A stretch of 64,000 bases of DNA, from assembly GCA_947594025.1 (NCBI GenBank), contig CANQDZ010000002.1, positions 1-64,000 of the forward strand, in the 5' to 3' direction. A program made the position numbers and the translations under genes. The notes under the pieces were generated by a model that saw only the letters and a program-made list of their open reading frames with translations, was not told the origin of the DNA and searched no databases. This DNA comes from Candidatus Gastranaerophilales bacterium. GTDB taxonomy: Bacteria; Cyanobacteriota; Vampirovibrionia; Gastranaerophilales; Gastranaerophilaceae. Every line of letters begins with the position of its first letter. The first letter of the stretch is position 1. Of this stretch, positions 41,714-51,531 are shown in pieces.

Positions 41714-43990
41714 ATGCAAAATGATAATCCTTTATTAACAAAATTATTAAGTAAAGTTGACTTTGAGCTTCTTGGTAAGTTCAAAGTCACTGACATAAAG
41801 GAATATTTTTTCGTTCCGATAAATGTTCAAGTGAATGCCGTATTTGTTGCAATATGCGCAAAGACAAATAAAGAACTTGCGGAAATGCTCATCAGAAGCG
41901 TTTGCGATAAAAAAATCGAGTACATCTCTTTAACGGCCCAACGCTTTGAAGCTTTCTTTAAGCTTTTAGAAACAAAGCTTAAAATGGATGAATATATTGA
42001 AACAACTTCTGCTTTGCCCCATGAGCCCGTGGAGATAAAAAACGAAGTGCCTGAAGGTGAAGCACCTAATCCTCTTGATTTATTTTCCGAGGAAGACATA
42101 GAAGAAGATGAAATTGAATATAATACTCAAACAACCGACAACGAACTTGAACCAATTGAAATTGAGGAACCCAAGCTTGAACCTGTTGAAGATACGGACA
42201 GTTATTCAGACTCACACCCTCATAAACATTTATTAAAAATTGAACAAATTGAATCACCTAAAACAAAAAAAATCGGTGAAATTCTTATTGAAGAAGGAAT
42301 AATAAGCACAAAACAATTGGATATTGCACTTGCAGAATCCAAAGCGCAAGGCATTCCGTTGGGTTCTGCCTTAGTTAAACTTAATTACGTTAAGATAGAA
42401 GATTTAAAAGAGGCACTTGGCGCTCAGCAAGGTGTTACCCTTGCAACTCAGGAACAGTTAAAGGTGCTTCCTAATGCAATTTCAATCTTACCTGAAGATT
42501 TCGTCAGAATAAATAAAGTAATACCTCTAAGTGTTACAAACAAGTCGCTTGTGGTTGGTATGGTAAATCCGGGTGATACAAAAACAATAAATGAAATTGT
42601 GTATCAAACGGGCTTAAAACCCACGGTTATGATGATTACTCACTATGAGTATGAAAACTTTATTAAAACATATTATGAAACAGGCGAGAAAAAAGCTACC
42701 CAAATCATGGAGGAGGTTGAAAACGCCGCCGATACCGATGAACTTGAAAGTAACGAAGATAATCTTTGGGAGCAAGTTGAAAAAGAAATTCAAGATGCAA
42801 CGGGTTCTGTTTCTAAATTTGCATACAACGTAATCACACTCGGTATTGACCAGAAAGCCAGCGACATTCATATCGAACCGCGTCTTGACGGATACATTGT
42901 CCGTTACCGTATTGACGGTATCTTAAGAGAAATATTTAAAATCCCTTCAAAGATTGAATCTCAGGTTATTTCACGTTTTAAAGTCTTGGCGCGTATGAAC
43001 ATTGCGGAGCACAGAAGATGTCAGGACGGTAACTTTACTATTGCATACAAAAATTTAAAATATGACTTCCGTATTAACACGCTTCCCGTTGCGGGCAAAG
43101 AAAAAATGGTAATAAGAATTTTGGCGCCCGCAGTAACCGTTGCCGAAAGGAAAACGGAAATTACTCTCCAAGGGGCGCAGAAAGATGATATTGAAAAAAT
43201 AAGAAATATGATTTCAACTCCAAACGGAATTATATTAACGTCAGGTCCTACAGGTTCAGGTAAAACGACTACACTGTATTCTTTAATTTCATATTTGAAC
43301 TCTCCGGAAGTTAACATTACAACAATTGAGGACCCTGTCGAAATTAAATTAGACGGTGTTAACCAATCAGCTGTTAACCCAAAAGCAGGTGTTACGTTTG
43401 CGACATCGCTTCGTGCGATATTAAGACAAGACCCTGATATTATACTTGTAGGTGAAATTCGTGACTTTGAAACTCTTGAAGTTGCAATTTCCGCATCGCT
43501 TACAGGTCACTTGGTGTTATCTACAATCCACACGAACTCAGCTGCAGCTACAATTACCCGTTTAATCGAAATGGGCGCAAAAGATTACTTAGTATCTTCA
43601 ACACTTACGGGCGTTCTTGCGCAAAGACTTGTAAGAAAACTTTGTCCTCATTGCAGAGTTCCTTATAAACCCACAATTGAAGAAGCTAAAAAGGTTTATT
43701 TAGACCCGTTGGATATTGCAGACTTTACAAAACAAACAATATATAAGCCGGGTGGTTGTTCCGCTTGCAATAACACAGGTTATGCAGGTCGTGTCGGCAT
43801 ATACGAGATACTTCCTGTCAATAAAGAAGTCAAGAAACTTATTGCTCAGCGTGCGCACGACGTAGTTATTGAAGACTATGCCGTTTCAAACGGCATGAAG
43901 ACTTTAAGAACGGCTTGCTTGGAGCATATTAAAAATGGTGTTACAACAATAGATGAATACGTGAGAGTATTGGGTCTTATAAGTGAATAG
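41714..43990 (+). CDS. GspE/PilB-type assembly ATPase
   Basis: A 758-residue traffic ATPase, long for the family because of an extra N-terminal region. Residues 1-90 are a distinct domain, about 95-165 an acidic linker, about 180-320 an MshEN domain (IGEILIEEGIISTKQLD, then LSVTNKSLVVGMVNP). The ATPase core has GPTGSGKTTTLYS (Walker A), ILVGEIRDFETLE (Walker B) and STIHTNSAAATITR. A zinc site is formed by CPHC and CSAC. MshEN domains in GspE/PilB often bind cyclic di-GMP, so the motor may be so regulated. It starts 12 bases after the secretin gene. No PilT retraction ATPase is adjacent. Confidence 0.93.
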   Translation: MQNDNPLLTKLLSKVDFELLGKFKVTDIKEYFFVPINVQVNAVFVAICAKTNKELAEMLIRSVCDKKIEYISLTAQRFEAFFKLLETKLKMDEYIETTSALPHEPVEIKNEVPEGEAPNPLDLFSEEDIEEDEIEYNTQTTDNELEPIEIEEPKLEPVEDTDSYSDSHPHKHLLKIEQIESPKTKKIGEILIEEGIISTKQLDIALAESKAQGIPLGSALVKLNYVKIEDLKEALGAQQGVTLATQEQLKVLPNAISILPEDFVRINKVIPLSVTNKSLVVGMVNPGDTKTINEIVYQTGLKPTVMMITHYEYENFIKTYYETGEKKATQIMEEVENAADTDELESNEDNLWEQVEKEIQDATGSVSKFAYNVITLGIDQKASDIHIEPRLDGYIVRYRIDGILREIFKIPSKIESQVISRFKVLARMNIAEHRRCQDGNFTIAYKNLKYDFRINTLPVAGKEKMVIRILAPAVTVAERKTEITLQGAQKDDIEKIRNMISTPNGIILTSGPTGSGKTTTLYSLISYLNSPEVNITTIEDPVEIKLDGVNQSAVNPKAGVTFATSLRAILRQDPDIILVGEIRDFETLEVAISASLTGHLVLSTIHTNSAAATITRLIEMGAKDYLVSSTLTGVLAQRLVRKLCPHCRVPYKPTIEEAKKVYLDPLDIADFTKQTIYKPGGCSACNNTGYAGRVGIYEILPVNKEVKKLIAQRAHDVVIEDYAVSNGMKTLRTACLEHIKNGVTTIDEYVRVLGLISE

Positions 43991-43997
43991 GTGATAA

Positions 43998-45227
43998 ATG
44001 GCATTTTTTTCGTATACAGCACTAAAAGATAATAAAAATATAGTTAAAGGCAGAGTTGAAGCCGATAACATAAGGGAAGCACGTGAAGCAATCAGGAAGC
44101 AGGGGCTTCTTCCCACACGTGTTGTTGACGAGTCAAATCAGGCTAATAAAAACTCAAATGTTAACAAATCAAGAGCAAGAGGACCTCAACTTCCCGTATT
44201 GTCTTTGAAAGACAAAATAGACTTTACTCAAACACTTCAAACATTATCTTCAACCGGTATTCCGATTATTGAATCTCTGGTATTCTTGGAAAACAACGCA
44301 GAATCAAAGAAGATAAGAAATATCTCATACGAATTAAGACGTAACATTATTGCAGGTTCAACTCTTGCAGAAACCGTTGAAAAATTTAAAAGAGTATTTG
44401 GCAGAGTGTTTATAGGTCTTGTAAAAGCCGGTGAAGATTCAGGTGAATTGGATAAAACTCTAGAGCGTATGCTTCACTTATTCAAGAAACAAGATGCCAC
44501 TAAAGCAAAAGTTGTAGGCGCCTTGATTTATCCGGTTTTTGTTATATTGATTGCAATTCTTGTTGTAATCGTCATGTTGGTTTTTGTATTCCCCGCCTTT
44601 CAGGATATGTTTTCAAGCCTTGGTGCGGAACTGCCTGTTGCAACAAGAATATGTATTAATATGGGAACATTCATGAAGCAATTCTGGTATTGTATTCCTG
44701 TATTTTTTGCTCTTTTGATATTTGGTATCAGACAAATGTTTGTTGTCCCTGTCATCAAAAGACAGCTGGATAAATTTGTGTTAAAAGTACCTCTTTTAGA
44801 CAAACTTATTGAGTTTTCAAACTTTTCAAACTTTATTGCGGTTATGCAGGTTGCATATGATGCAGGTATTCCGATTATTGACTGTTTATATCTTGCAAAC
44901 TTGACGATTGACAACTTTATTTTGAAAGATGCGATTATTAAAGCAGCTTCAAAAGTTCAACAAGGTACACACTTATCCGTTGCCTTAAGGTCAACCGACA
45001 AAATACCTCCCATGGTTCTGTTTATGATTGCAACAGGTGAACAATCAGGTCGTTTGGGTGAATTGTTATATCACTGCGCCGAATATATCGACAGAAAACT
45101 TGATGCCGTAATTGATACGTTTACAAAAATGATGGAACCTATAATGTTGATTGTAATCGGCGGTATCGTATTATTCTTGGCATTGGCTCTTTATATGCCT
45201 CTATTTGGATTATATTCAAATATTTAA
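43998..45227 (+). CDS. GspF/PilC-type inner-membrane platform protein
   Basis: A 409-residue polytopic protein with two copies of the T2SSF domain. The first (about 70-195) contains DFTQTLQTLSSTGIPIIES and FIGLVKAGEDSGELDKTLER. The second (about 270-400) contains FIAVMQVAYDAGIPIIDCL and MIATGEQSGRLGELL, with membrane helices between and at the end. It forms the platform turned by the ATPase encoded 7 bases upstream. An N-terminal soluble region starts MAFFSYTALKDNKN, typical of GspF. Together with the pilin-like gene at 14194, this gives most of a secretion/pilus machine. Confidence 0.94.
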   Translation: MAFFSYTALKDNKNIVKGRVEADNIREAREAIRKQGLLPTRVVDESNQANKNSNVNKSRARGPQLPVLSLKDKIDFTQTLQTLSSTGIPIIESLVFLENNAESKKIRNISYELRRNIIAGSTLAETVEKFKRVFGRVFIGLVKAGEDSGELDKTLERMLHLFKKQDATKAKVVGALIYPVFVILIAILVVIVMLVFVFPAFQDMFSSLGAELPVATRICINMGTFMKQFWYCIPVFFALLIFGIRQMFVVPVIKRQLDKFVLKVPLLDKLIEFSNFSNFIAVMQVAYDAGIPIIDCLYLANLTIDNFILKDAIIKAASKVQQGTHLSVALRSTDKIPPMVLFMIATGEQSGRLGELLYHCAEYIDRKLDAVIDTFTKMMEPIMLIVIGGIVLFLALALYMPLFGLYSNI

Positions 45228-45248
45228 GCAAGAAAGGAAATAAAACAC

Positions 45249-45686
45249 TTGAAAATTCTTGTTATAAATGGTCCAAACTTGAATATGCTGGGTATAAGAG
45301 AACCCGAGATATACGGGCATTTAACCCTGTCTGATATAGAAAACAATCTAAGAAATTTTGCAAAAAGTTTTGATAATCTTGAACTTGAATTTTATCAATC
45401 AAATCATGAAGGAGATATTGTAGATAAAATTCAGGAAAGTTACAAAAAAATTGACGGTATTGTTATAAATCCCGCAGCTTATACACACACATCCGTTGCA
45501 ATAGCAGATGCAATAGCTGCAGTTGATATTCCGACAGTTGAAGTGCATATATCCGATATAAATTCAAGAGAAGATTTTAGAAAAATATCATATATTGCGC
45601 CAAAATGTATATCGCAAATAAAAGGTCTTGGAGAAAAAGGCTATGCCAATGCTGTTACTCTCCTTTATAAACATTTATCAAAATGA
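45249..45686 (+). CDS. aroQ: 3-Dehydroquinate dehydratase, type II
   Basis: A 145-residue enzyme of the shikimate pathway that dehydrates 3-dehydroquinate. Signature motifs are INGPNLNMLGIREPEIYG, YQSNHEGDIVD, NPAAYTHTSVAI and VEVHISDINSREDFRK, including the catalytic Tyr and His. The start is TTG at 45249, with an AAAGGAA site about 9 bases upstream; no ATG is available. It begins 21 bases after the GspF-like gene and overlaps thiL by ATGA, so it may ride on the secretion operon. Confidence 0.96.
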   Translation: MKILVINGPNLNMLGIREPEIYGHLTLSDIENNLRNFAKSFDNLELEFYQSNHEGDIVDKIQESYKKIDGIVINPAAYTHTSVAIADAIAAVDIPTVEVHISDINSREDFRKISYIAPKCISQIKGLGEKGYANAVTLLYKHLSK

Positions 45687-46561
45687 GTATTTTAAATACA
45701 GATGAAAATATTTTTTTAAATATAATATCAAAAACGCTTACCAATTCTTCTTTTTTAGGCGATGATTGCGCACATTTAAAAAATGAAAAAATAACTCTTT
45801 CTCAAGATACTTTAATTGAGGATGTCCATTTTGATTTTTCCTTTATATCTCCTAAAGAACTGGGTTATAAATCGGTCGTTGTGAATATAAGCGATATTTT
45901 ATCCAGCGGCGCAAAACCTAAATACATAACGGTTTCTCTTTCAGGGAAGCTTAATTCCGACTTTGTTAAAGAATTTTATAAAGGGATAAACATTGCCTGC
46001 GAAAAATATAAAGTCAAAGTTATAGGCGGCGACCTTACGGGCGGAGAAAAGGTTGTTGTTTCCATTTGTGCAATAGGAGACGGAAAAAACCGCAAAATAT
46101 CGTCAAGAAAAAATGCTAAAGTCGGGTATATGGTTTGTACTTTAGGACAATTTGGGGCAAGCGCATATTATCTGAAAACTAAAGACAAAAAATACAGAAA
46201 GTATCATATTGAGCCAAAACTATATCCCGGCATACTAAAAAAGATTGCATTAACGGCAAAAAAACCTTATGCCGCAATGGATAGTTCAGACGGACTTTTA
46301 GATTGTTTATCTAAAATATCAGCTGAAAGTGATATCGGTTTCCAAATAGAATATGATAAAATTCCAAAAATAATTGACGATAAAGAACTTGTTTTATTTG
46401 GCGGAGAAGACTATTCCCCTGTTATTTGTTTAGACAAAAACGATTTTAAAAGAGTAAAGGGCTTAATTCCAATAGGATATGTTATAGCCAAAAAAGGAAT
46501 TTTCGTAGACAATGAAGATTACTTAAATGAAGATTGGAGGGGTTTTGAGCACTTTAAGTAA
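45683..46561 (+). CDS. thiL: Thiamine-monophosphate kinase
   Basis: A 292-residue ATP-dependent kinase making thiamine diphosphate from the monophosphate. The PurM-like fold is shown by SFLGDDCAHL, SQDTLIEDVHFDFSF, GYKSVVVNISDILSSGAKP and VKVIGGDLTGGEKVV, with metal Asp residues at the usual places. The C-terminal half has AMDSSDGLLD and LFGGEDYSPVICL. It overlaps aroQ by 4 bases and ispD by up to 35, forming an aroQ-thiL-ispD operon of unrelated vitamin, aromatic and isoprenoid steps. Confidence 0.95.
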   Translation: MSILNTDENIFLNIISKTLTNSSFLGDDCAHLKNEKITLSQDTLIEDVHFDFSFISPKELGYKSVVVNISDILSSGAKPKYITVSLSGKLNSDFVKEFYKGINIACEKYKVKVIGGDLTGGEKVVVSICAIGDGKNRKISSRKNAKVGYMVCTLGQFGASAYYLKTKDKKYRKYHIEPKLYPGILKKIALTAKKPYAAMDSSDGLLDCLSKISAESDIGFQIEYDKIPKIIDDKELVLFGGEDYSPVICLDKNDFKRVKGLIPIGYVIAKKGIFVDNEDYLNEDWRGFEHFK

Positions 46562-47183
46562 AATATCCGTTATAATAACAGGGGGCGGAACTTCCTCAAG
46601 ATTTGGCGAAAATAAACTTCTTTACGAATTAAACGGAAAACCCTTAATTATAAACACTATTGAAAAATTTATAAATATTGCAGACGAAATAGTTATCCCG
46701 ACTTCGGATGAGGTAAAAGATGTAATTAAAAAATATTATCCTGATATTGTATTTGCACCTTCAGGCAAATGCCGCCAAAAATCGGTTTTAAATGCCCTAA
46801 ATAAGCTTAAATACAAAGATTATGTCTTAATTCATGACGGAGCAAGACCTTTTATATCCGTTGATATTATAAAAAAAGTCATAGAGGAAGTGAAAGTGAA
46901 AAAGGCTGTCATTGTAGGTGTCAGAGCAATAGACACTGTCAAAATCTGTGATGAGAAAGGTCAAATTATAAATACTCCAAACAGAAGCACTTTATTCTAC
47001 GCTCAAACTCCGCAGGCATTTGATTTTAAAATAATATATGATGCTCATAAAATGTATGAAAACGAGCTTGAAACTTTCACCGATGACGCAGGTCTTATTG
47101 AAAAACAAAAAAAATCCGTTTATATTGTTGAAGGTGATTACGGTAACAAAAAAATTACAACAAAATATGATGTAAACTGTTAA
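46545..47183 (+). CDS. ispD: 2-C-methyl-D-erythritol 4-phosphate cytidylyltransferase
   Basis: MEP-pathway enzyme that activates methylerythritol phosphate with CTP. It has ITGGGTSSRFGENKLL (nucleotide-binding loop), CRQKSVLNALN, HDGARPFIS and AQTPQAFDFK. The start is uncertain: TTG at 46545 has a GGAGG four bases before it and gives 212 residues, matching the family. An in-frame ATG at 46527 has no ribosome site and lies inside thiL. It is the last gene of the aroQ-thiL-ispD operon. Other MEP genes are not in the window. Confidence 0.93.
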   Translation: MSTLSKISVIITGGGTSSRFGENKLLYELNGKPLIINTIEKFINIADEIVIPTSDEVKDVIKKYYPDIVFAPSGKCRQKSVLNALNKLKYKDYVLIHDGARPFISVDIIKKVIEEVKVKKAVIVGVRAIDTVKICDEKGQIINTPNRSTLFYAQTPQAFDFKIIYDAHKMYENELETFTDDAGLIEKQKKSVYIVEGDYGNKKITTKYDVNC

Positions 47184-47259
47184 GATACTTTGTTTAGAGG
47201 GTTTAATATTTACAGATAACATATAGAATGTTGTTAGGGTAAAATATAAGGAGAATGTT

Positions 47260-47547
47260 ATGTCTTTTAATATTTCCGGTCCTGTCCCAAGCAGAAAGCC
47301 TGTAATAAGGGAAGCTCAGTCCATGGAAAACAATGGAGGCGGCGGCAATTTAGGATATATGAAACAAGAAAAGAAGAAGGAAAAAGAAGACGAATTCGAA
47401 GCCGAGCTTCAAATCTTTGAAGAAGACAGTGAAAATGCAGATTCCTTTAAAAAAGCTTCAAACTCAAAAAAAGAAGATAATACTAAAAATAAACCCACTA
47501 TTTTAGAGAAGGTTAAAAAATTTTTAAACGGAGAAAAAGAAAACTAA
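47260..47547 (+). CDS. Small charged protein of unknown function
   Basis: Not recognised. A 95-residue, highly charged, probably disordered protein: an N-terminal Pro/Gly-rich part (SGPVPSRKPV, NNGGGGNLGYM), then long Lys/Glu runs (KQEKKKEKEDEFEAELQ) and a basic C-terminal helix (TILEKVKKFLNGEKEN). A strong TAAGGAGAA site precedes the ATG. It stands alone, 76 bases after ispD and convergent with trkH 3 bases apart. Confidence 0.7.
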   Translation: MSFNISGPVPSRKPVIREAQSMENNGGGGNLGYMKQEKKKEKEDEFEAELQIFEEDSENADSFKKASNSKKEDNTKNKPTILEKVKKFLNGEKEN

Positions 47548-47550
47548 AAT

Positions 47551-49014
47551 TTAGCTTTTCTTCCAAGCATCAGGATGTAAAAGGGCTAAAAACGGTATAA
47601 GTTCAAGCCTTCCTATAAGCATATTGAATGAAAATATGAGTTTTGTTGCATTTGTAAGGCCGGAAAATCCGTTATGACTTGAAAGTGCATGCCCCATTGT
47701 AAGACCGATGTTGCCAAGTGTTGTAACGGTACCGAACAACGATATTATAAAATCTTTTTCAATAAGACATACAATAAAACTTGAAATACCCATAACGGCA
47801 ACATAAAAGCATACAAACGCCAGCATTTGATGTACAATATTTTGCTGAATTGTGCTGCCTGAGATTTTTATGGGTGTTACCGCATTAGGATGTATTATTT
47901 TAACAATTTCACCTTTAAGGTATTTAAATATAAAAATCCACCTTGTAACTTTTATACCGCCGCTTGTTGATGTTGCACAACCGCCTATAAGCATAACGGC
48001 AAAAAGAATTGTTTTAGCTGTTATCCCCCAATATAGGTTATAATTTACATCTACACTTCCCGTTGATGTAATGGCGCTTGTAACCGTAAAGAAAGCGTTT
48101 GTTATTGCAACGTAGAGGGAAATATTTTGTGAACTTGTTAAAATGCCCGCAATAACTAATGATGCAATACAGATGACGCCTAAATATACCCTAAATTCCT
48201 CATTTTTAATAAATGATTGAAATTTTCTTTGGATAAAAGCTTTGTATAATAAAACGTAGTTGCATCCGGTTAAGAACATAAATGTTGTTATAATCCAGTG
48301 GATTTTATAATTTGTGAACAATGCGATACCATATTCATCATATGCAAAACCGCCTGATGACAATGTAGAGAAGGCAATACATATTGCGTGATAAAAACTT
48401 GTTTTTCCTATTAACATAAGTAATGCGGTTTGAAGGAGAGTTAATCCGCCATATATCGCCCATAATCTTATTGCGGTTTGTCTTATTCTCGGAGTCAATT
48501 TTTCTTCAACCGGTCCCGGAGATTCAGCAAAAAACATTTGTCTTCCGGCAACTGCAAATTGCGGTAAAACGCCTATAAATAATACGATAATACCCATACC
48601 GCCTATCCACTGCGTAAGTGAACGGTAGAAAAATAATGTCTTAGGGTAAATCGAAAAATTTGTTATAATCGTGGCACCTGTTGTTGTGATACCTGAAAAT
48701 GACTCAAATATAGAGTCAACAAATGAAAGATTGTACATTAAGTATGGAATTGTGCATATGAAACCTATTAAAAGCCAAGCAAAAAATACTATTCCGAGTG
48801 CTTCGCTTTTTTTAATGTCATTTAATTCTTTGACATCGGTTTTTTTAATTGTACACAAAAAACCTAAAATTATTGTGACCGCAAGAGATACCAAAAAAGG
48901 CAAAATGTGGCTTGTTTCTTTATATGCTATTGCAAATATAACGGGCAAAAGAAGCAAAATACCAAAATATTTTAAAATTATACCTATTGAGTTTAATACA
49001 ACATGAAATCTCAT
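47551..49014 (-). CDS. trkH: Trk potassium uptake protein TrkH
   Basis: A 487-residue membrane channel with the fourfold pore repeat. The selectivity-loop segments are GITTTGATII, STLSSGGFAYDE, TSTGSVDV and LGNIGLTMGHA. About ten membrane helices are present, and HPDAWKKS is the cytoplasmic end. It transports K+ (or Na+) under control of the TrkA regulator encoded immediately upstream, with a 4-base ATGA overlap. The two genes form a complete Trk system. Confidence 0.95.
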   Translation of the reverse strand: MRFHVVLNSIGIILKYFGILLLLPVIFAIAYKETSHILPFLVSLAVTIILGFLCTIKKTDVKELNDIKKSEALGIVFFAWLLIGFICTIPYLMYNLSFVDSIFESFSGITTTGATIITNFSIYPKTLFFYRSLTQWIGGMGIIVLFIGVLPQFAVAGRQMFFAESPGPVEEKLTPRIRQTAIRLWAIYGGLTLLQTALLMLIGKTSFYHAICIAFSTLSSGGFAYDEYGIALFTNYKIHWIITTFMFLTGCNYVLLYKAFIQRKFQSFIKNEEFRVYLGVICIASLVIAGILTSSQNISLYVAITNAFFTVTSAITSTGSVDVNYNLYWGITAKTILFAVMLIGGCATSTSGGIKVTRWIFIFKYLKGEIVKIIHPNAVTPIKISGSTIQQNIVHQMLAFVCFYVAVMGISSFIVCLIEKDFIISLFGTVTTLGNIGLTMGHALSSHNGFSGLTNATKLIFSFNMLIGRLELIPFLALLHPDAWKKS

Positions 49015-50348
49015 TTCTGTATATATTCCCTCACAGCTTCAGCATCCTGCGTTTTAACAAATATTATAAGCTTGTCTCCCCCTCTTATAAGAGTCATACC
49101 GTTTGGTACGATGACCTTATTTTGGCGCATAATAACCGCAATGACGGCTTTTGCGGGAAGTTTTAAATCCATAACCTTTATATCGAGATGATTTGGATTT
49201 ATTTCAATTTCCGTGATTTCCCCGAGACCTCTTTCGACAGTTGCAATAATTGTGTGTTTGGCATCTATTATCTTATTTTTAATCTCATTTACCGCAGCAA
49301 CTTTAGCTGAAATTGCAACATCAACACCGACTTTTTCAAATAAATTTGCGGTTATCGAGTTTGTAACTCTGGTAATTACACGTTTTGTACCCATTTGTTT
49401 AAGAAGCAGAGAACATAACAAATTTTTTTCATCATTGTTTGTAACACAAACAGCGACGTCGCATTCACCTATTGATTCCTGCATTAATAAATTTGCATCT
49501 GTTCCGTTTCCGTTTAAAACGAGGGTATTTTTTAAATTTTCCGATAAAAATTCGCATCTCGGATAATCTTTTTCAATCACTTTAACTTTAATGTTTGCTT
49601 TTTCAATTATTTTTGCGAGTTCAAAACCAACCGTTCCTCCGCCTATTATAGCAACGGATTTGACGGAGTTTTCTTTTGAAATAAGTCTTGCATAATTTTC
49701 TCTTAAACTTTTTGGAGTACCCATAAAGATTATTTTGTCATTTAGCTGAATGTCGCTTAAACCGTTTGGAATATCCAGTTCATCATTTCTTACTATGCCG
49801 ACAACAAGAGTACCCTCTTTAATGTCGCAGTCTTTTATTTGTTTTCCGATAAGAGTAGAATTTTCTTTTACTCTGTATTCTAAAAGTTTTACCTCATCAT
49901 TTGCAAAACTTTCAACATCGATTGCTTCAGGAATGGTTATAATTTCAAAAATCTCTTTTGTGAGGAGCTTTTCCGGCCAAATAATATCATCTACAAAACA
50001 TTGTTGTGTTCTTGATTCTTCTTTTAATGTTTCAAGTGATTTAACGCAATCCTTTTTAGACACAAAACAAACAGTTCTCGTATTGGATAATGATTTTGCG
50101 GTCATACAGGCAACAATATTTGATTCATCATCCGTTGTGCAAGCAATGAATAAATCACAATATTTAATGTCTGCTTCCTTTAAAACATCAGTATTGCTTC
50201 CTGAACCGCACATAGTTGATATATCAAGTTTAGTAAAGCTGGATAGGTTTTCTTGCTCAGGGTCCAGCACAATTATGTCGTGGTCTTCAAAAAATTCTGT
50301 TGCTATCAAAGAGCCTGTTTCATTTGCTCCGTATATGATGATTTTCAT
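49011..50348 (-). CDS. trkA: Trk potassium uptake regulator TrkA
   Basis: A 445-residue cytoplasmic regulator with two RCK/TrkA-N plus TrkA-C units in tandem. The nucleotide motifs are IIYGANETGSLIATEF near the N-terminus and VAIIGGGTVGFELAKI near 225. Each is followed by a TrkA-C domain (DIQLNDKIIFMG and LIRGGDKLIIFV ends). It binds NAD(H)/ATP and gates TrkH. The promoter region upstream has TTGTGT, 16 bases, TAAAAT. Coupled to trkH by ATGA. Confidence 0.95.
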   Translation of the reverse strand: MKIIIYGANETGSLIATEFFEDHDIIVLDPEQENLSSFTKLDISTMCGSGSNTDVLKEADIKYCDLFIACTTDDESNIVACMTAKSLSNTRTVCFVSKKDCVKSLETLKEESRTQQCFVDDIIWPEKLLTKEIFEIITIPEAIDVESFANDEVKLLEYRVKENSTLIGKQIKDCDIKEGTLVVGIVRNDELDIPNGLSDIQLNDKIIFMGTPKSLRENYARLISKENSVKSVAIIGGGTVGFELAKIIEKANIKVKVIEKDYPRCEFLSENLKNTLVLNGNGTDANLLMQESIGECDVAVCVTNNDEKNLLCSLLLKQMGTKRVITRVTNSITANLFEKVGVDVAISAKVAAVNEIKNKIIDAKHTIIATVERGLGEITEIEINPNHLDIKVMDLKLPAKAVIAVIMRQNKVIVPNGMTLIRGGDKLIIFVKTQDAEAVREYIQK

Positions 50349-50426
50349 AATTTTTAATCCGCAATTTTATCTTAACAATATTTTAACACAATTCTTTTAA
50401 AAATATGATATTATTTTTACTATCTT

Positions 50427-51530
50427 ATGAAAAAGAATTTTTTGTTTGCTCTTATAATTCTATTTTTATGCGTAATTAAAGCATTTGCCATTGAAGAAAT
50501 TGTGCCCGACTTTTCTGATGAAGAAATCCATTCTCTTCGCATAGAGGAGAATAAAACATTCACGGAAAAAGTTTTTGGTCAAAAGGAAATCCATATAGGA
50601 AACGAGCTTTTAGACAGAATTGAATACGGGGTAAATTACAGGGGAACATTAAATTTTACCCATTACGACGAAGAAAACAGTTTGAGTACAAGCTATCCCT
50701 TCACAATTGAACCTTACATTCATATGTATTCCAAAGAAGATAAAAATCAATTCAGATTATCTATTTTGCCCACAGGCAGCCATTCCGTTTATGATCACGA
50801 GTTTAGCAGTTATTTAAATGATATTTATTTCATAAGAAAATTTAATGAAAATCATCTGGTTTTAATCGGTAATTCAAGAACGCCCGTTGGTTTTGAAGGC
50901 GGAGAAGGAGCGTATCAAATTAAATTTGCCAAACGTTCTCAAATAGCGGCAAATTTTGGCGATACAAGAGCTTTAGGTATCAGATTTAAAGGCAATGTGA
51001 AGATGTTTGATTATGATTTGGGCTTTTATTCAAGCACAAGGAAGCTTCAACACATAGATGACGGTCCGGAGTTAGTCGGTTTTTTAACATATAACCCGTT
51101 TTATAATAAAAAAGAAAGCGCTCTTAAAAGCTTAAGGATTGGCTCAGGAATTGATTACGGAAGACGCTTTGATAACAATTATACCGTTTTAAGCACGGGT
51201 GTTAACTGGGAGCATAAAAAATGGTATTTAGGTGCCGAATACGGTTTTGCACAAAATTATAACGGTTCTCGGGGTTATCAATTAGGAAAAGCCCAAGGTG
51301 CAAATGCAACGGTAGGATATAAAATAACGGAAAAACTTCAAATTTTAGGAAGATATGATGCATTTAACCCTGATATGGGACATGGTTCATCTTATAAGAC
51401 TCAATATACGGCAGGTTTAAATTATTATTTGGTTGAAGATAGAGTAAAATTTATTTTAAACTATATATTTGAACAAAATAAACATAACAATAAAAATATG
51501 GTTATGTTCTACACTCAATTTATGATTTAA
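50427..51530 (+). CDS. Outer-membrane beta-barrel porin-like protein
   Basis: A 367-residue exported protein with a signal peptide (1-21, ending KAFA) and a long C-terminal part of alternating hydrophobic/polar strands rich in Tyr, Gly and Asn (YGVNYRGTLNFTHYDEEN, RYDAFNPDMGHGSS). The last strand is aromatic and ends MVMFYTQFMI, like OprP/OprO-type barrels. Residues about 25-55 may form a short periplasmic helix. It stands alone after the divergent trkA. A TGATATTAT extended -10 lies about 12 bases before the ATG, giving a very short leader. The substrate is unknown. Confidence 0.8.
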   Translation: MKKNFLFALIILFLCVIKAFAIEEIVPDFSDEEIHSLRIEENKTFTEKVFGQKEIHIGNELLDRIEYGVNYRGTLNFTHYDEENSLSTSYPFTIEPYIHMYSKEDKNQFRLSILPTGSHSVYDHEFSSYLNDIYFIRKFNENHLVLIGNSRTPVGFEGGEGAYQIKFAKRSQIAANFGDTRALGIRFKGNVKMFDYDLGFYSSTRKLQHIDDGPELVGFLTYNPFYNKKESALKSLRIGSGIDYGRRFDNNYTVLSTGVNWEHKKWYLGAEYGFAQNYNGSRGYQLGKAQGANATVGYKITEKLQILGRYDAFNPDMGHGSSYKTQYTAGLNYYLVEDRVKFILNYIFEQNKHNNKNMVMFYTQFMI

Positions 51531-51531
51531 G

